From positions 1 through 45,119 of the forward strand of contig BAAFSQ010000065.1 in the NCBI GenBank assembly GCA_054661495.1: DNA of 45,119 nucleotides, in the 5' to 3' direction. Under the pieces are notes generated by a model. That model was not told the origin of the DNA. It saw nothing but the letters and a program-made list of their open reading frames with translations, and ran no database searches. Shown here one piece after another: positions 11,157 through 27,200 of the stretch (position 1 is its first letter; the number at the start of each line of letters is the position of its first letter). The position numbers and the translations under genes are program-made. Source of the DNA: Zygophlyctis sp. KS116. Its lineage: Eukaryota > Chytridiomycota.

Positions 11157-12586
11157 TCAAATAAAATCCAGGGTAAGAGAAGCACCTTCAACTTTGGCTT
11201 CAGATAATGATAAATTGACTCTTTGCAATAATGGCGATCGAAAATTTAACAACTAGGTATTACAAAAGAAATGAATACCTCAAAAGGTGCCTTTATATCT
11301 GGAACAGCAGCCTTAATATATCCAAATAAAACAGAAACGTTATCAGTTTTTAAGAATTTTCGAACCAATCGTGATCCATCTGGCAGTCCTGCATTATAAG
11401 AATTTTAAAGTATTACTAAATTGAATTCGTGTCAAGTCTCCTACAGTTGGCTCGGGGGTATTAAGAGGTTTGATTGAGGAACATACTAGAAATATTAAAC
11501 ATTTTAGTTACCAGAATGAAGAGGTAGAGAGTCGAGAATTTGAACTGAATCATCTTCCTGATCTTTTCCCATTGAAGCCGCAAGAGCAAGTTTAAGCTGC
11601 TCTGCTTCTGACAATTCAGACACGTATTTCTAAAGTTAGAATGTATATAATACTGTTTTTTCTGGTTTTGTACTTGTCCCATGCGGGTTTTCCAAAAACT
11701 CAATGACTATTTCTTAAGTTTCTTTTGAATACCTTCAGACTGAAACTCTATTGGAGTCAGAGGAATATTCCATTTCAACAATCTCTCTCCTACCCTTTAA
11801 AATATTTAAAACCAACCAGTAATAGGATCAATTATAGCAATATAAGGATAATTTTCAATAGGATAAAAAGCAGAATGCCTCTTCCCTTCTGAAGAATCTG
11901 CTTCTAAAAACAGAAATATAAAAGATTCCTGAATCAAACTTTGAACATCTTTCCGTAACTATAAGTTTTCTACCTTTATCAGCCCACAAATCCCTATTTA
12001 AAGTCAAACAAACAAATTCTCCTGGATCTACAATTGTAATTAACAAGAATTTCTTTGAATTCTTTGCTTCATTTCGCGCCTATAATTTCTTAAAAAATCC
12101 ACTTTACAGAATCTAAATTCCCTTTATAAATCATCTTTACAGGAGGATTAAATAAATTCGAGAGTTTATTTTCTCCTTGATCTTCTAAAGTGTAAGATTA
12201 TAAAATTACCAGTATCAGAGTCAACCATGAAAGCCCGAGACCGACCATGACTAGAACCAATTTCTATATATTTAAAAAGTCTTAATCCTACCATTTAAAT
12301 GATTTCTCATCATAAATTCATCATGATCAAAATGATCCAACAACTGCTCCTGCCTAACAGGAATAGGAGCTCTTTCTTCCAGCGGTTCCTGCCATTCCAT
12401 ATTAGAAATATTCGCAGGCTCAACACTACGAGTCTGTGCTGCAGCAGTAAATAAACCGCCAGATTCCATATATAATGCAATAGCCTGATCTGTATTACCT
12501 TCAGATACTGTTAAATAGTTTATTGCAACATCTGTTGACGTTTCTCCAGTAATTTCCATGAATAGCACAATTGATTCGTCAGTCAT
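11157..12586 (-). CDS. UBX5: UBA-UAS-UBX protein, Cdc48/p97 adaptor
   Basis: Eleven exons and ten introns of 24-28 nt give 388 aa, all joining in frame. An N-terminal UBA-like segment (residues 1-45: TGETSTDVAINYL, EGNTDQAIALYMESGG) should bind ubiquitin. A thioredoxin-like UAS domain (about 140-240) shows LNRDLWADK and YPYIAIIDP. The C-terminal UBX domain (about 310-388) shows IQFRLPDGSRLVRKF and ends FRSPLLQRVNLS...SLTLDFI. This is the Ubx5/UBXN7 architecture, which links ubiquitylated substrates to Cdc48/p97. Introns (low-high): 12264-12291, 12185-12209, 12080-12107, 11949-11973, 11790-11816, 11707-11732, 11630-11653, 11486-11511, 11389-11416, 11253-11278. It is divergent from NAA25 across 63 bp. 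Confidence 0.93.
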
Positions 12587-12649
12587 TTTGAATCTCCTTG
12601 GCAGTCACCCAACACAACGATTTCAACTTGCCCTCAACTTGGACTTAAA

Positions 12650-15542
12650 ATGGATCATCGACTCAAATCAATTTATGGTAATTATTCTATTTCAAAAGTT
12701 AGATGCATTGGATTCTGGAAATTATAAATTAGGATTGAATTTATGCAACAAATGGCTTAAAAAGGCTCCTGATTCTCCGCTTTTGTTGGTTCTTAGAGCT
12801 TATGCTTTGGATAAAATTGGAAATCTCAAGGAATCAATGGAAATTTGTGATTCTCTTTTAGAAGAAAAGATTTTAGATGAAGGCATTACATCTACTCTCT
12901 TGATGATTTTTAGGAATCAAGCTCGGCGTAAGAATTTTTTTATCTAAATTTAGATGAATCTAGTGTTATATTAACTAAATATGTCTATGAAGCTGCTCCT
13001 TGGAATGAAGAATATGGTAGGAATTGGGCATTGGCAACTGTTCGTGCAAGAGATTTTAAGCAAACTCAGGTAATCGCAATGGCTCTTTATAGGAAATTTA
13101 AAAAAGATCAGTATATGTACTGGTATATAATGTCATTGGTATTACAAGTGGAAAATAATGATCCAAATTCTTTAATGCTGCTGACTCTAGGAGAAAAAAT
13201 GATGGATAAAAATATTGAATCTGGGAAATTAAAGACTTTTGAAGGTTTTAATAACTGAAATTAATTATTTAGAATTGGACTTGTTTATTCAAATTTTAGA
13301 AAAGCAAGATAAGTGGGGGAAATTAAAAAATTCTTTAATGTTGAGTCAAGTGCGAGATTTGATAAAGGTTGAAAAGGATTTGAAATCTTTAAATATAAGA
13401 GTAGAAATGCGACTTAAAGATTATAATCAAGCTTTAAGTGATTCTGCCAATCTATTGCAAGAATTTGTGGATGATTGGAAATTTTATGAAACTTTCGTGA
13501 CATGTTTATTTGAAATGTTTACAACCCCGTAAGAAATTATCAACTGAAAAAAAGTGCTGAAATTTTGGATCATGGTCTGAAAGTTATTCGAAGGGCTCAA
13601 ACTATGGAATCTAATTCAAAAAGCGTTGTAAGAGGTCCTTTTCTCGCTGAAATGTATCTTTACCAACAGCTTCTGTTAAAAATGGGTATAAGAATTGATT
13701 AATAATCTTAGAATATCGCCAAAATGAACACTTTTTAGACTTGATTCTTAAATACACGGATCTTTTCGGGGTTTTGCCAATTTACTTCAATGATATTAAA
13801 CCTTTTTTGGCCTATTTAGAAAACTGTTTCACTGATTTGATAGAACAACTGCAAAAAAAGGTTACTACGGTATAAATAGGAAATATAATATTAGGATTTG
13901 TCAATCACTAGCATTAGAAAGCACATCAATATTCAGAAGATAACTTATTACTTTTCTGGATCCAAGAGCTTTGAAGATCAAAAGCACATGATTTCTGGCT
14001 GGATTGAAATGTATAAGAAATCTCTTAGCTTGGGTAGCATAGAATTATTTTAATTTATCTAGGATTGGATCTTGACGAGCGGGAAATGCAATATGGTGAT
14101 GATTACATTTTACTGGCTTTGCTCTTATTATTAAAAGAGTATTCTATGGATCGTGGTAGTTTTCAATTAATTTAATACCATAGGCAAGAAGCATATTTTA
14201 TTTAGCTGTCTTTTAATATTGGAATACGCATTGGAAAAAAGCAAATTCAATTTTTATTTCAAAATAGTCATGGTTCGTATATATTTAGAGCTTAATGCAT
14301 ATTCGAGAGCTGCTGAACTTTATGAAAGCTTAGATATCAAACAAATCCAGCATGAGTCACTATCGTAAGCATTTTCATATCACTAATTTCTCATAGGTAT
14401 TTAATAACCGATTTTTGCCATATGACTGGTTTTTATTCAAAGGCTAGGGATATACTTCTTTCTGCTCAGTCGATTTACAGCAATAATATGCGGGAGGTAA
14501 GTATTGTCTATGTAAACTGTATATAGACGCCAGAAATGATGGTGCAGGCGTTTAAATTTGGAACTTATTCTAAAATTTCTGAATTCCACCAGTTCTTCCT
14601 ACAAATTGATCAATCACTCAACCGTCAAATATTGAGGTCTCAATTGATTATGAATGACCTGATTTATCGGTGTAATTCTTGGAATGATACTTGCCAATTA
14701 CTGGATACTGTAGATGGAGAGTTTATTCAATCAAATGTTACATTGCTAAAAAAGAACAGAGATTTTTCTGTTATCCCTCATTTTGCCCAAGATTCTGATC
14801 CTTCTCTGTTGGAGCTAATCCATGGTGATTCTGATTTAGAATCCGTATATTTTTACAGTAACTAACTTCATAGGCTGGGATTCTTGATTTTACTAAATTA
14901 TATTGTAAAATATTAATGAGTTGGCGATCAAAAGACGAATCAAAAATCAAAGCAGCTTTAAATGATCTGAAGAATTTGGAGCTGTCTCAGATTAAGGCCT
15001 CAGATAAATCAACTATAGAAATCATGATTTTTTTCACTGAAATTTTAATTAGCGTTCATAGCGAAGAAAATATCAAGTTTGATCTCATATTAAATTTTGT
15101 AAACCAAAAGAAGCGTAAGCCTTTATGCATTAAATATTAGATATTTCCATCATTCGCAATATCTTTGATTCTAGGGATATTTATTCAAAGTTACAGGTAT
15201 TTATTTTCTTTTTGATAGCCAGAGTTTACAGACCATTTCGACAGCAATCCAGGTACTCTCAGATGATTCACAAAAAAATCTCAAGGGACAATACGCAGAA
15301 CTCAATAAATCTGTACGACAATTTCAAAGAAGCATGCTAGAAAACATCACTCAGAAAATGGAAATCTTGAAAAACTCATCTTTAACGGCTGACACAGTTT
15401 TGTTTAGCGACTTATTTGATACACTTATTGTTGGAAATGATCGAATTAAAGAGCGTATCTTGATAAACTTTGAAAACAGTTGGTTTAAATCACTTTCAGA
15501 AATTCAATCAAGTTTACACTCCAAAATCAATAAACTGGCTAG

Positions 15543-15546
<4 letters not shown>
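12650..15546 (+). CDS. NAA25: NatB N-terminal acetyltransferase auxiliary subunit
   Basis: Fourteen exons and thirteen introns of 25-32 nt give 846 aa. The start at 12650 restores the family opening (RLKSIYDALDSGNYK) once the 25-nt first intron is removed. TPR-type helical repeats follow: LCNKWLKKAPDS, FKQTQVIAMALYRKF and YMYWYIMSLVLQ, then a central VRIYLELNAYSRAAELYESLD...IQHESL block and a C-terminal helical part. NAA25/Mdm20 anchors the Naa20 catalytic subunit to ribosomes, where NatB acetylates Met-Asp/Glu/Asn/Gln starts. Introns: 12678-12702, 12928-12953, 13245-13272, 13529-13554, 13686-13711, 13870-13894, 14034-14062, 14156-14183, 14365-14396, 14497-14526, 14845-14873, 15115-15140, 15197-15222. 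Its TAA stop overlaps the stop of PGM on the other strand. Confidence 0.93.
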
Positions 15547-17444
<1,898 letters not shown>

Positions 17445-17504
17445 TTAAGCTTTTGAAAAATTTAAAAAGTGTCAGGTCAAGGTTGCAACTTGAAAAACTT
17501 GAAA

Positions 17505-18493
17505 ATGATTATAATTCTAGACTCTGGGCCAATCATCAAGGGAAATCTACAATTTGACATTCAAAATGATTCATTATTTACAGTTCCACAGGTTCTTTCT
17601 GAAATCAGAGATGAAAAATCAAAGGAAAACTTGGAAAACTTGAAAAACTGGAATTTAGTAGTTAAAAATCCAAACTCTGAATGCATTCAGGAAATTATTA
17701 ATTTTGCTAAAAAAACTGGAGATTTGGCATCTCTCTCAAAAACTGATATAAGAGTCCTAGCACTCGCCCTTGAAAAAGAAAAGGGCCTTGGTTCTAATGT
17801 TGTAAAAACAGAGTTTACCACTAGGATTTCAAATGGAGAGAAAAAAGAAAAAGTTGCTGATGGGGAATGGATTACACCTGAAAATATTGGGTCTGTGATT
17901 GAACCTATGGAATCGGAGCAAGTTGAGGTCGCTTGTTGTACGACAGATTTTGCAATGCAAGTAAGGATATAAAATATCTTATGAATTAGAATATTCTTCT
18001 TCAAATGAAGTTAAATTTAGTTACAGTTGATAAAGTTCGTATTTCAAAAATTAAAAATTGGGTTCTAAGGTGTCATGCTTGCTATAAAATTACAAAAGAT
18101 ATGGACAAGGTGTTTTGTCCTTCCTGTGGAAATAATACACTTTTAAGGACTAGTTATTCGATTGGGAAAGATGGAGATTTGATTCTTTATTTAAAGAAAA
18201 ACTTTCAATATAATAATAGGGGATGCAAGGTACTCTTAATCCTTTATATAACATTTCAGTACGCTATTCCTTTGCCCAAAAGTGGTAGAAATTCCACAGA
18301 TATGATACTAAGGGAAGATCAAAAAGAATATCATAAAGCATTAAAAAATTATCAAAGACAAAACAAAATAACGGATCCTTTTGATTTAGATTTTATGCCA
18401 TTAGACAATATTTCAAAGCAACATCTTGGGAAGCCTCGAATTGGGCATGGGAGGAGAAATGTTAACGAAGTGCATGGAAAACGAAGAAAATAA
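17505..18493 (+). CDS. NOB1: NOB1 endonuclease, 18S rRNA 3' end maturation
   Basis: Three exons (17505-17960, 17990-18229, 18260-18493) give 309 aa. A PIN nuclease domain opens the protein, with acidic residues in ILDSGPII, VLSEIRD and SKTDIRVLALALE. It is followed by DFAMQN and a zinc ribbon (CHACY ... CPSCGN) near residues 185-210. The conserved tail includes AIPLPKSG. Nob1 cleaves 20S pre-rRNA at site D in cytoplasmic pre-40S particles. The ATG at 17505 begins right at the PIN strand; upstream codons in frame lack an ATG. Intron 2 (30 nt) has no in-frame stop, so retention would insert ten residues. Family alignment (RG..Y.IP.PK) supports splicing. The stop is 3 bp from the end of GFA1. 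Confidence 0.95.
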
Positions 18494-18496
18494 ACT

Positions 18497-20802
<2,306 letters not shown>

Positions 20803-20945
20803 GTCTGAATTTTAACAAAGTACTTCTGAATTTGTAGAGCCAGAATTTTCTCTTTTGACTCTTTAGACTCTCATTGCTCTACAGACTCTCACAATAGTCA
20901 AAAACTCTAAAAACAACTCTAAAAACAACTCAATAGCTTAAGGAA
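20803..20945. promoter_or_regulatory. Bidirectional promoter GFA1 / PRP28 with tandem 12-mers
   Basis: The spacer between divergent starts carries AACTCTAAAAAC twice in perfect tandem (20903-20914, 20915-20926), then AACTC, plus several GACTCT strings upstream. They sit within 45 bp of the PRP28 start, so they may belong to the core promoter or 5' UTR. Inferred from position. Confidence 0.35.
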
Positions 20946-22827
20946 ATGGATAAAATAAAGTTTCTGTCAAGAGAAGAAAGAGCCAAACTGGTTTTTGAAA
21001 AGACACAGCTACAAAAGGAAAAGTGTGTTCCTCAAAAGAGGTCGTTTAGCAGTGACTGGAAGGAAGAGGAGTTGCAAGGACTGCAAAAGAGATACATGGG
21101 AATACAAGACAAGAAACCAAAAAAGATTAAAAAGGCTTCTGATAAAAAGTTTGTGTTTGATTGGGATAAAGAGGAAGATACTTCTCAGAATACAGAGTCT
21201 TTTGGAGAATACAAGTCTTCTATACTAGGAAGAAGTTGGATTGGAGGTCTAGATCCAAGTTCTCAAGCTAAAGAAAGATCTGAAATTTATCAAAAGGCTC
21301 TTAAAGATCGAAAAGATTCTTGTTTTTCTCTCTTTGTAAAGGCAAAGGAAGATGAGAGACATTGGTCGAAAAAGAGTTTAGAGGAAATGACTCTTAGGGA
21401 TTGGAGAATTTTAAGAGAAGATTATGAAATTGCAATCAAGGGAAAAGATTTACCAAATCCTCTTAGATCTTGGGAAGAATCTAGAATTCCTGAAAAGATT
21501 TTAAAAGTTATTAGAAATGTTGGGTATAAGGAACCTACTCCAATTCAAAGAGCTGCTATTCCTATAGGTATTTTATATTTTTGGATTTAAAAAATATAGG
21601 ATTGGAAAATAGGGATTTAATAGGGATTGCAGAAACAGGTTCAGGGAAAACTGCGTCTTTTGTGATTCCAATGTTGACTTTTATTTCTAATTTACCGCCA
21701 ATAAATGATTCAAATTATCATTTAGGGCCTTATGGACTGATTTTGGCTCCAACAAGAGAATTAGTACAACAAATTGAATTAGAGACTAATAAGTTTGCTA
21801 AAGGATTGAATTTTATTGCAGTCTCTTTGGTTGGTGGTCATAGTATTGGAGAACAGGCTTTTAATTTAAGAGATGGAGCACATATAGTAATGTAAGTTTT
21901 TAACTCTCTTATTCTAGTGCAACACCGTAATTTTAGGTTTTGACTCATTTAATAGGGGTAGATTGGTTGATATGTTGGATAGAAGAGTACTTGTACTTAA
22001 TCAATGTACAACTCTTGTACTAGATGAGGCAGATAGAATGATTGATTTGGGATTTGAAGAAGATATGAATTTCATACTAGAGCAACTAGCGTCTTCTCCA
22101 CTACAGAATTTATCTAATTCTCGTCAAATGGTAATGTTTTCAGCTACAATGCCTCCGCCTGTTGAAAGACTAGCTAGAAAGTTTTTAGATAAACCTGCTA
22201 TAATTAATGTAGGAACAGTTGGAAAAGCCGTTGATACTATTCATCAAATTGTAGAAATGATGGCTGATGGTAAATTTTAAAAAATATTTAATCCAATTAG
22301 ACAACTTTAAAAGATCTAGACTGTCAAAGATTCTATCTTCTGGAGAGTATGATTCTCCAATTATTATATTTGTAAATCGAAAAGCAAATTGTGATATAAT
22401 CTCAAAAGTTGTAGAAAAACTAGGATATCGTGCGGCTACATTACATGGAGGGAAATCACAAGATCAAAGAGAGTCTGCTCTTCTTTCTGTCAGATCTGGA
22501 AAAAAAGATATTCTAGTTGCAACTGATGTCGCTGGACGTGGTATTGATATAAAAAACGTCTCTCTAGTTTTAAATTACGATATGGCTAAAAACATTCAAG
22601 ACTATACCCATAGAATCGGTAGAACTGGACGTGCTGGAAAAAAAGGAACTGCAATTACATTTCTTACAATGGAAGATTCTGAAACTTTTTATGATTTAAA
22701 ACAAGCTCTTTTAAAGTCGCCAAATTCTGTAATTCCACCTGAATTATCAAGACACGAGGTAATAATTTCCCCCAACTTAAAATAGGCTGCTCAAACAAGA
22801 TCTGGAACTGGAAAGGCTATTATTTGA
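20946..22827 (+). CDS. PRP28: DEAD-box spliceosomal helicase Prp28/DDX23
   Basis: Six exons (20946-21567, 21600-21891, 21918-21926, 21956-22269, 22301-22758, 22786-22827) give 578 aa. A charged N-terminal arm is followed by [12 protein letters not shown], the Q motif [13 protein letters not shown], motif I ETGSGKT, Ia PTRELVQQ, Ib ATPGR, II DEAD within [31 protein letters not shown] and [12 protein letters not shown]. Prp28 removes U1 from the 5' splice site so U6 can bind during spliceosome activation. The DRMIDLGFE form and the SWEES lead-in favour Prp28 over other DEAD-box proteins. Exon 3 is only 9 nt and encodes part of motif Ib. With so many tiny introns in the genome, this helicase has a heavy local client load. 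Confidence 0.93.
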
Positions 22828-22925
22828 AAAGCCTTGATCTACTACCAAATTTATTGGAATCAAATGATGGCTGATAATCCAATTCTAAATATGAAGACTT
22901 GGTCCTATATTTTAGAAATAATAAT

Positions 22926-23120
22926 TTACAAATATTCAGATTTGAGTGAAATTAACTTGAAATTTTTAATCAATGGAAGCCCAATTACAGAGATTACTAG
23001 TCCCCAGTAAGTTGCAAGATCAGATTTTAAAAATCCCGAAGCTCCAATCAAGACCAACCCAAACATTAACAATCCAATTCCAATAGCTTTTTGCATCCAA
23101 AGAGGAAATTCATTTTGCAT
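22926..23120 (-). CDS. Small two-TM membrane protein
   Basis: A 64-aa frame starting MQNEFPLWMQ. Two hydrophobic helices (about residues 12-29 and 38-53) are separated by a short GFLKSDLATYW loop; the C-terminus is basic. No family recognised. In size and topology it resembles accessory subunits of ER or mitochondrial membrane complexes, but nothing decides between them. No intron is needed. Its start lies 33 bp from that of the next gene on the other strand. Confidence 0.5.
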   Translation of the reverse strand: MQNEFPLWMQKAIGIGLLMFGLVLIGASGFLKSDLATYWGLVISVIGLPLIKNFKLISLKSEYL

Positions 23121-23153
23121 TTCTACAGTCAAAGGCTAGGTTGAACCATACAA

Positions 23154-23836
23154 ATGATAAGATTTCTTACTGTAAATTTGCTAATCTTTGGTTTATCTAG
23201 CGCTCAATCATTTGTTCAAGATATTGATCAGGGAGTTGATGCATCAATAGAAATTGTTGGCCCTCAACTAAATTCTGCAATCAGATCAGCAGCTAAAGAC
23301 ACATGTTTATCTGATTGTAAAAATGTTTCAAACATTATTTCAGAGTCTTTTGAGATCTATAGTCTAGAATCATACCGCTCACTCTTAAAACATGAATTGT
23401 TTTCATGCATCCATTCTGCTCCTGTAATGAAAATTAATGAATCTAGAAAAGACTACGAGTCTCGAATTTTGAATTATTCAATTAAACAAGCACAAAATAT
23501 TCAAAAGTCATTGATTGATCATACTGGTCAAACATGGAATGCCTGGCGGGAAAGTGATTTTGGGTATTTTTCTAAAATTGTAATTGTAGGGATTTGATAC
23601 AATTCAAGAGGAAAATGATGTCGCCGACAATCTTGAACAAATTATCAGTAAACTTGATTGCTCTTTCTTTAGCTTATCCTGCATACAGATTGTTAAATAT
23701 TGTAAACAGAAACTTGTTTATGATAAGCTATGCACTTGGTATTCTTATACTGAATAAGATTTTATTTGGGATTTGGATTCGTCCGAGACGGCTAAAGACA
23801 AAGAAACGCAGAATTCGTAAAAGGCCTGTTGCCTAG
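23154..23836 (+). CDS. Secreted/membrane orphan with signal peptide
   Basis: Two exons (23154-23563, 23590-23836; 26-nt intron) give 218 aa. A clear signal peptide (MIRFLTVNLLIFGLSSAQS) leads into a helical region with Cys pairs (TCLSDC, ELFSCIHS). Two hydrophobic segments lie near the C-terminus (around VNLIALSLAYPAY and FMISYALGILIL), and the tail is strongly basic (PRRLKTKKRRIRKR). This suggests a lumenal helical domain with a short cytosolic or nucleoplasmic basic tail in the ER or nuclear envelope. I do not recognise the family. The spliced frame is favoured because the unspliced one stops inside the intron. Confidence 0.6.
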
Positions 23837-23839
23837 AGC

Positions 23840-24195
23840 CTAAAATATTTTGAATAATATTGAAATAATCACAAAAGAGATTACTAGTCCTGCAATAATT
23901 CTCCACATATTTGATCCTTGCATTACTTGGAATCTTAAATTAGATAATGTCCTCTTTATAGAAACTTCAAAAGCGTCAAAACTCTCTTGTAGACCATGCA
24001 ATTGTTCATTTTGAGATTCCAAATCTTCATGAATGGAAAGTGTTACCTAGATTTATTCTTTAAAGAAATACTTGTTTAATCTTTGAGACTCGAGTAAATA
24101 AAGCGTCTACTTGTGAATCATTCTGACTCTCTAAAAGTCTCTCATTGGGGCCTCTTTAGTCAGTAAATTGTTAATTACGATGACGACGGATTCAT
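23840..24195 (-). CDS. BET1: Bet1-like Qc-SNARE
   Basis: Three exons (24195-24179, 24153-24072, 24046-23840) with two 25-nt introns give 101 aa. After MNPSSS comes NERLLESQNDSQVDALFTRV, then a heptad region whose likely zero-layer Gln lies in DLESQNEQLHGLQ. A C-terminal anchor (MWRIIAGLVISFVIISILF) ends three residues before the stop. Bet1/Sft1 SNAREs act in ER-Golgi and intra-Golgi fusion. The size is right for Bet1. It could instead be the Sft1 paralogue, since short Qc-SNAREs are hard to separate by eye. It follows DOP1, another Golgi trafficking gene, by 62 bp on the same strand. Confidence 0.85.
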
Positions 24196-24257
24196 GACCT
24201 GTTAAACCTAAACTAAAGCTTTAAAGTCTGCAAGACAACATGTTCCACTGTAAAAAT

Positions 24258-27200
24258 CTAATCAACATCTTTAAAATCTCCAAAAAGAATTTCCTCGAGC
24301 GTAGATGGAGGACAATCGTTTAAATCCAACAGTGAAAAATAATTATGTGCACTCAAGTGTGTGAAGAAATGGCACAATTCACTTCTTTCAGTAATGGTTC
24401 GTAATGCAAGAAGAGGTCGTGAGTGGCCTAAATATCCGCGATTTCGAAGATTAGTAGAAGCATCTGGATTGTATTCCTGGCATTCAGATGAAAGACGATC
24501 AATTAGCGCAATTTGTCTGCTTTCTGAATCGTTTATATCAAAACTTTCAGTGATAAAGATCCAGCGATGTAATTCAAGCTCTTCTCTTTTAAGTAAGAGT
24601 GCGGTCTCCAGGAATTTACAAGCTTCTAATAAAGATTTTAGATACTCTTTCTCTTCTCGGAGAGAGTTTGCAAAACAACTAATCTATTTTTTTAGAGAAA
24701 AAAATTACCATTGCACTAAGAATTAATGCCCAAAAATGAATGGTATATTTTGGTGTTATTTTAAGTAGTAAAACACGCAAAAATCTAAAAGATTCTGCGT
24801 TAAGATCATCTGAAAATGATTTAAATGATTCTACTAAAGCTTTTTGAAGATCTGGTAAATGATATCTAAATGTGTCGAGAGGACAAACAAGCATCGTGAA
24901 AGATATTCTTTGCCAAAAAGTAATTTTTTCAGATTCTTGGTCTCTAAATAAAAATGACGAAGTTTGAGAGCTAGTGAGTCCTTCTGTAAATGTTTTAAAG
25001 GTGTCCAATGTGATGATTAAAGGCAAAATATTTCGCCATTTTTCAAGACAACAGTTTCTCATCCTAAAAAAATTCTTGTCCATAAAGAAGGCTATAACAT
25101 CCTTTTTCCAAATGCTTATGTGAGAGGAAAATAAAAGATTCATTTGTATAAGAAGGTTGAAAGTGGCTTCAAGATATTCATGCCAATATAAATGTTTTAA
25201 TGCTTTGCAAAAAATGCTTGAATTGAGTTTTGATAAGATTTGGGTAATCATTTCATCTGGCGGTGAAAGTTTCTTTAAGCATGGCAGTACGGAATTACTG
25301 AGCACATCTATTGACTAGAATGAGAAGTTTAAAAATTACCGATATAATTGTGTTTTTATTTTCTACAGTGATTTCTTCGGATGGTTCTTTGAGTTTCGCA
25401 TCTTGATTAATTTTTTCAATTTTCAAATCTAGCAACTTTAAAAAAATTTCCAAAAACTCTTTTTTTTCAGTTGTTCCCTCCAAAAAGGAAGCATCTATAC
25501 AATTACTGAGGCTAAGAAGCAGTCTTTCGGGATGAAAATTACAAAATATTTACCGAAATGAAAAATGTCCAATCTCGTCCGTCATCACTCCTAATCCATT
25601 GAAACTAGCAATGAAAAAATGCAAACTCTTCCACATTTTGATTGCCCGTGAGGAGTCAAAGCAGTTGAGTATGATTCCATCCAGCAATATAAAATCCTTC
25701 TTCAATTTATCACTAATCGGATTAAATAAATATAGAACCTACTTTTTTTCTCCGCTTACAGCTATATCCGTAATTTTCTTCATAATATCTGTTAAAAGTA
25801 ACTCTATATTTCCAACTGATAGAATTGAATATAGAAGTTTACAAAAATTATGCTCATCCTAACTTTAAAAAACCTCATTATTACCTCTATTATATCCATA
25901 AATATCGTGTTTTCAAAACATAGGTCCCATGCGGTCATAATTGAATCACAAGCATAATCCGATTCTAATTTGAAAATTGATTCAAAGAATTTTATAATTC
26001 GGTACCTTAGAGTCGACATATAATTCTTGATCTTAATGTCTTGAATATCAACTGTAGAACAATAGTAGAACAAAAAACTTAACTCACAGACAATCATAGG
26101 CACGATATACTGCATGGATGTGTTATTTTCTTCGGTTTGAAAGTTTGACGGAATAGACTCTGTCCAAGAAAACATGTCGCTCACCAAACCCCCACTAGGG
26201 TCAGCTACATATCCAACATTCACCGTCCTATCATCCGTTTGCACTCTTCCTTTTGATGATTTCTGCTTAGTTATATAATAAGCTAGAATTCTCTCGGCCA
26301 CAAATACCAAGATCGGTAAATCAGGTGGAGGATTTTCTGGTATGTTTTCTTTCCGAAATAGAGGAGATCGAGAAAGATGTAATTGCGTACATATACATGA
26401 TAATAATTTAGTTATGGCATATTCATAGTCTGGATGTAGTGGAAGTACTGTCAAAACATATTCAACCCAAAACTGTCGAAAACTGAAGTTTTCCATTCGT
26501 GATTGAGTTGTGATCATAATGGATAAATTCAGCTCCATTACTAAATGATGAACTTTAATTATTTACCTCTTTCAAGTGATTCGTTGACTAAAGAATTTTC
26601 GAGTCGTTGACTTATATCAACTCTTCTTCGATCAAAAATCTTCGTCAATAGATGGCCGATTGACAGCTGTAAAAAACTCTGATTAGACAAAACCTCTTTG
26701 CAAAGAGACTTGGAGGCTGAGAAAATAGTGAAATCAATCAATTCAGATGAAATACTGAGCCTTTCGGTCGTGAATATTGAAGATAGAAGATTGCAAGCAT
26801 TTTCTTTTACCAAAACCACTTGGCTGCACTTTTGATTATCATCTTTGAACATTTCGGATTCAATATACCTGTATAATTATCTGTTTAAAATAACATACAA
26901 TGAAGAAATAAAAATAATGTGATCCAGAATAGTATGAAGATTTTTAGAGATTGAAGGATGGGTGATTGAATTGATTATGTATGACTCTGTGTTAACTTTG
27001 GAAGAAAATGCCCTCAGCACGTTCTTCGGACTGAATTTAATGAGATTATGAATCGAATGAATACAATAATTGACTCTTGAAAAATCTAAAGGCGAGGAAA
27101 AGTGACCAATGATTTCAATTGAGTTGTCTAGCGTAATTTCCTTAAATTCCAAGGAAACGTTGAATAACACGTTCAGAAACGGTGTGACGATTGCGCAATA

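Noticed and set aside
11047-11256. 69-codon plus-strand frame
   Set aside because: Antisense to the last UBX5 exon and its downstream region; no protein-like features.
11959-11973. A 15-nt intron (GTAGAAAACTTATAG) in UBX5
   Set aside because: It puts the UAS domain out of frame. The 25-nt version ending in AAAG at 11949 restores the LNRDLWADK-DVQSL reading.
17469-17504. Upstream extension of NOB1
   Set aside because: It would need a GTG start. The ATG at 17505 begins exactly at the PIN-domain strand.
24361-24726. 121-codon plus-strand frame
   Set aside because: It lies opposite conserved C-terminal exons of DOP1 and has no family features.
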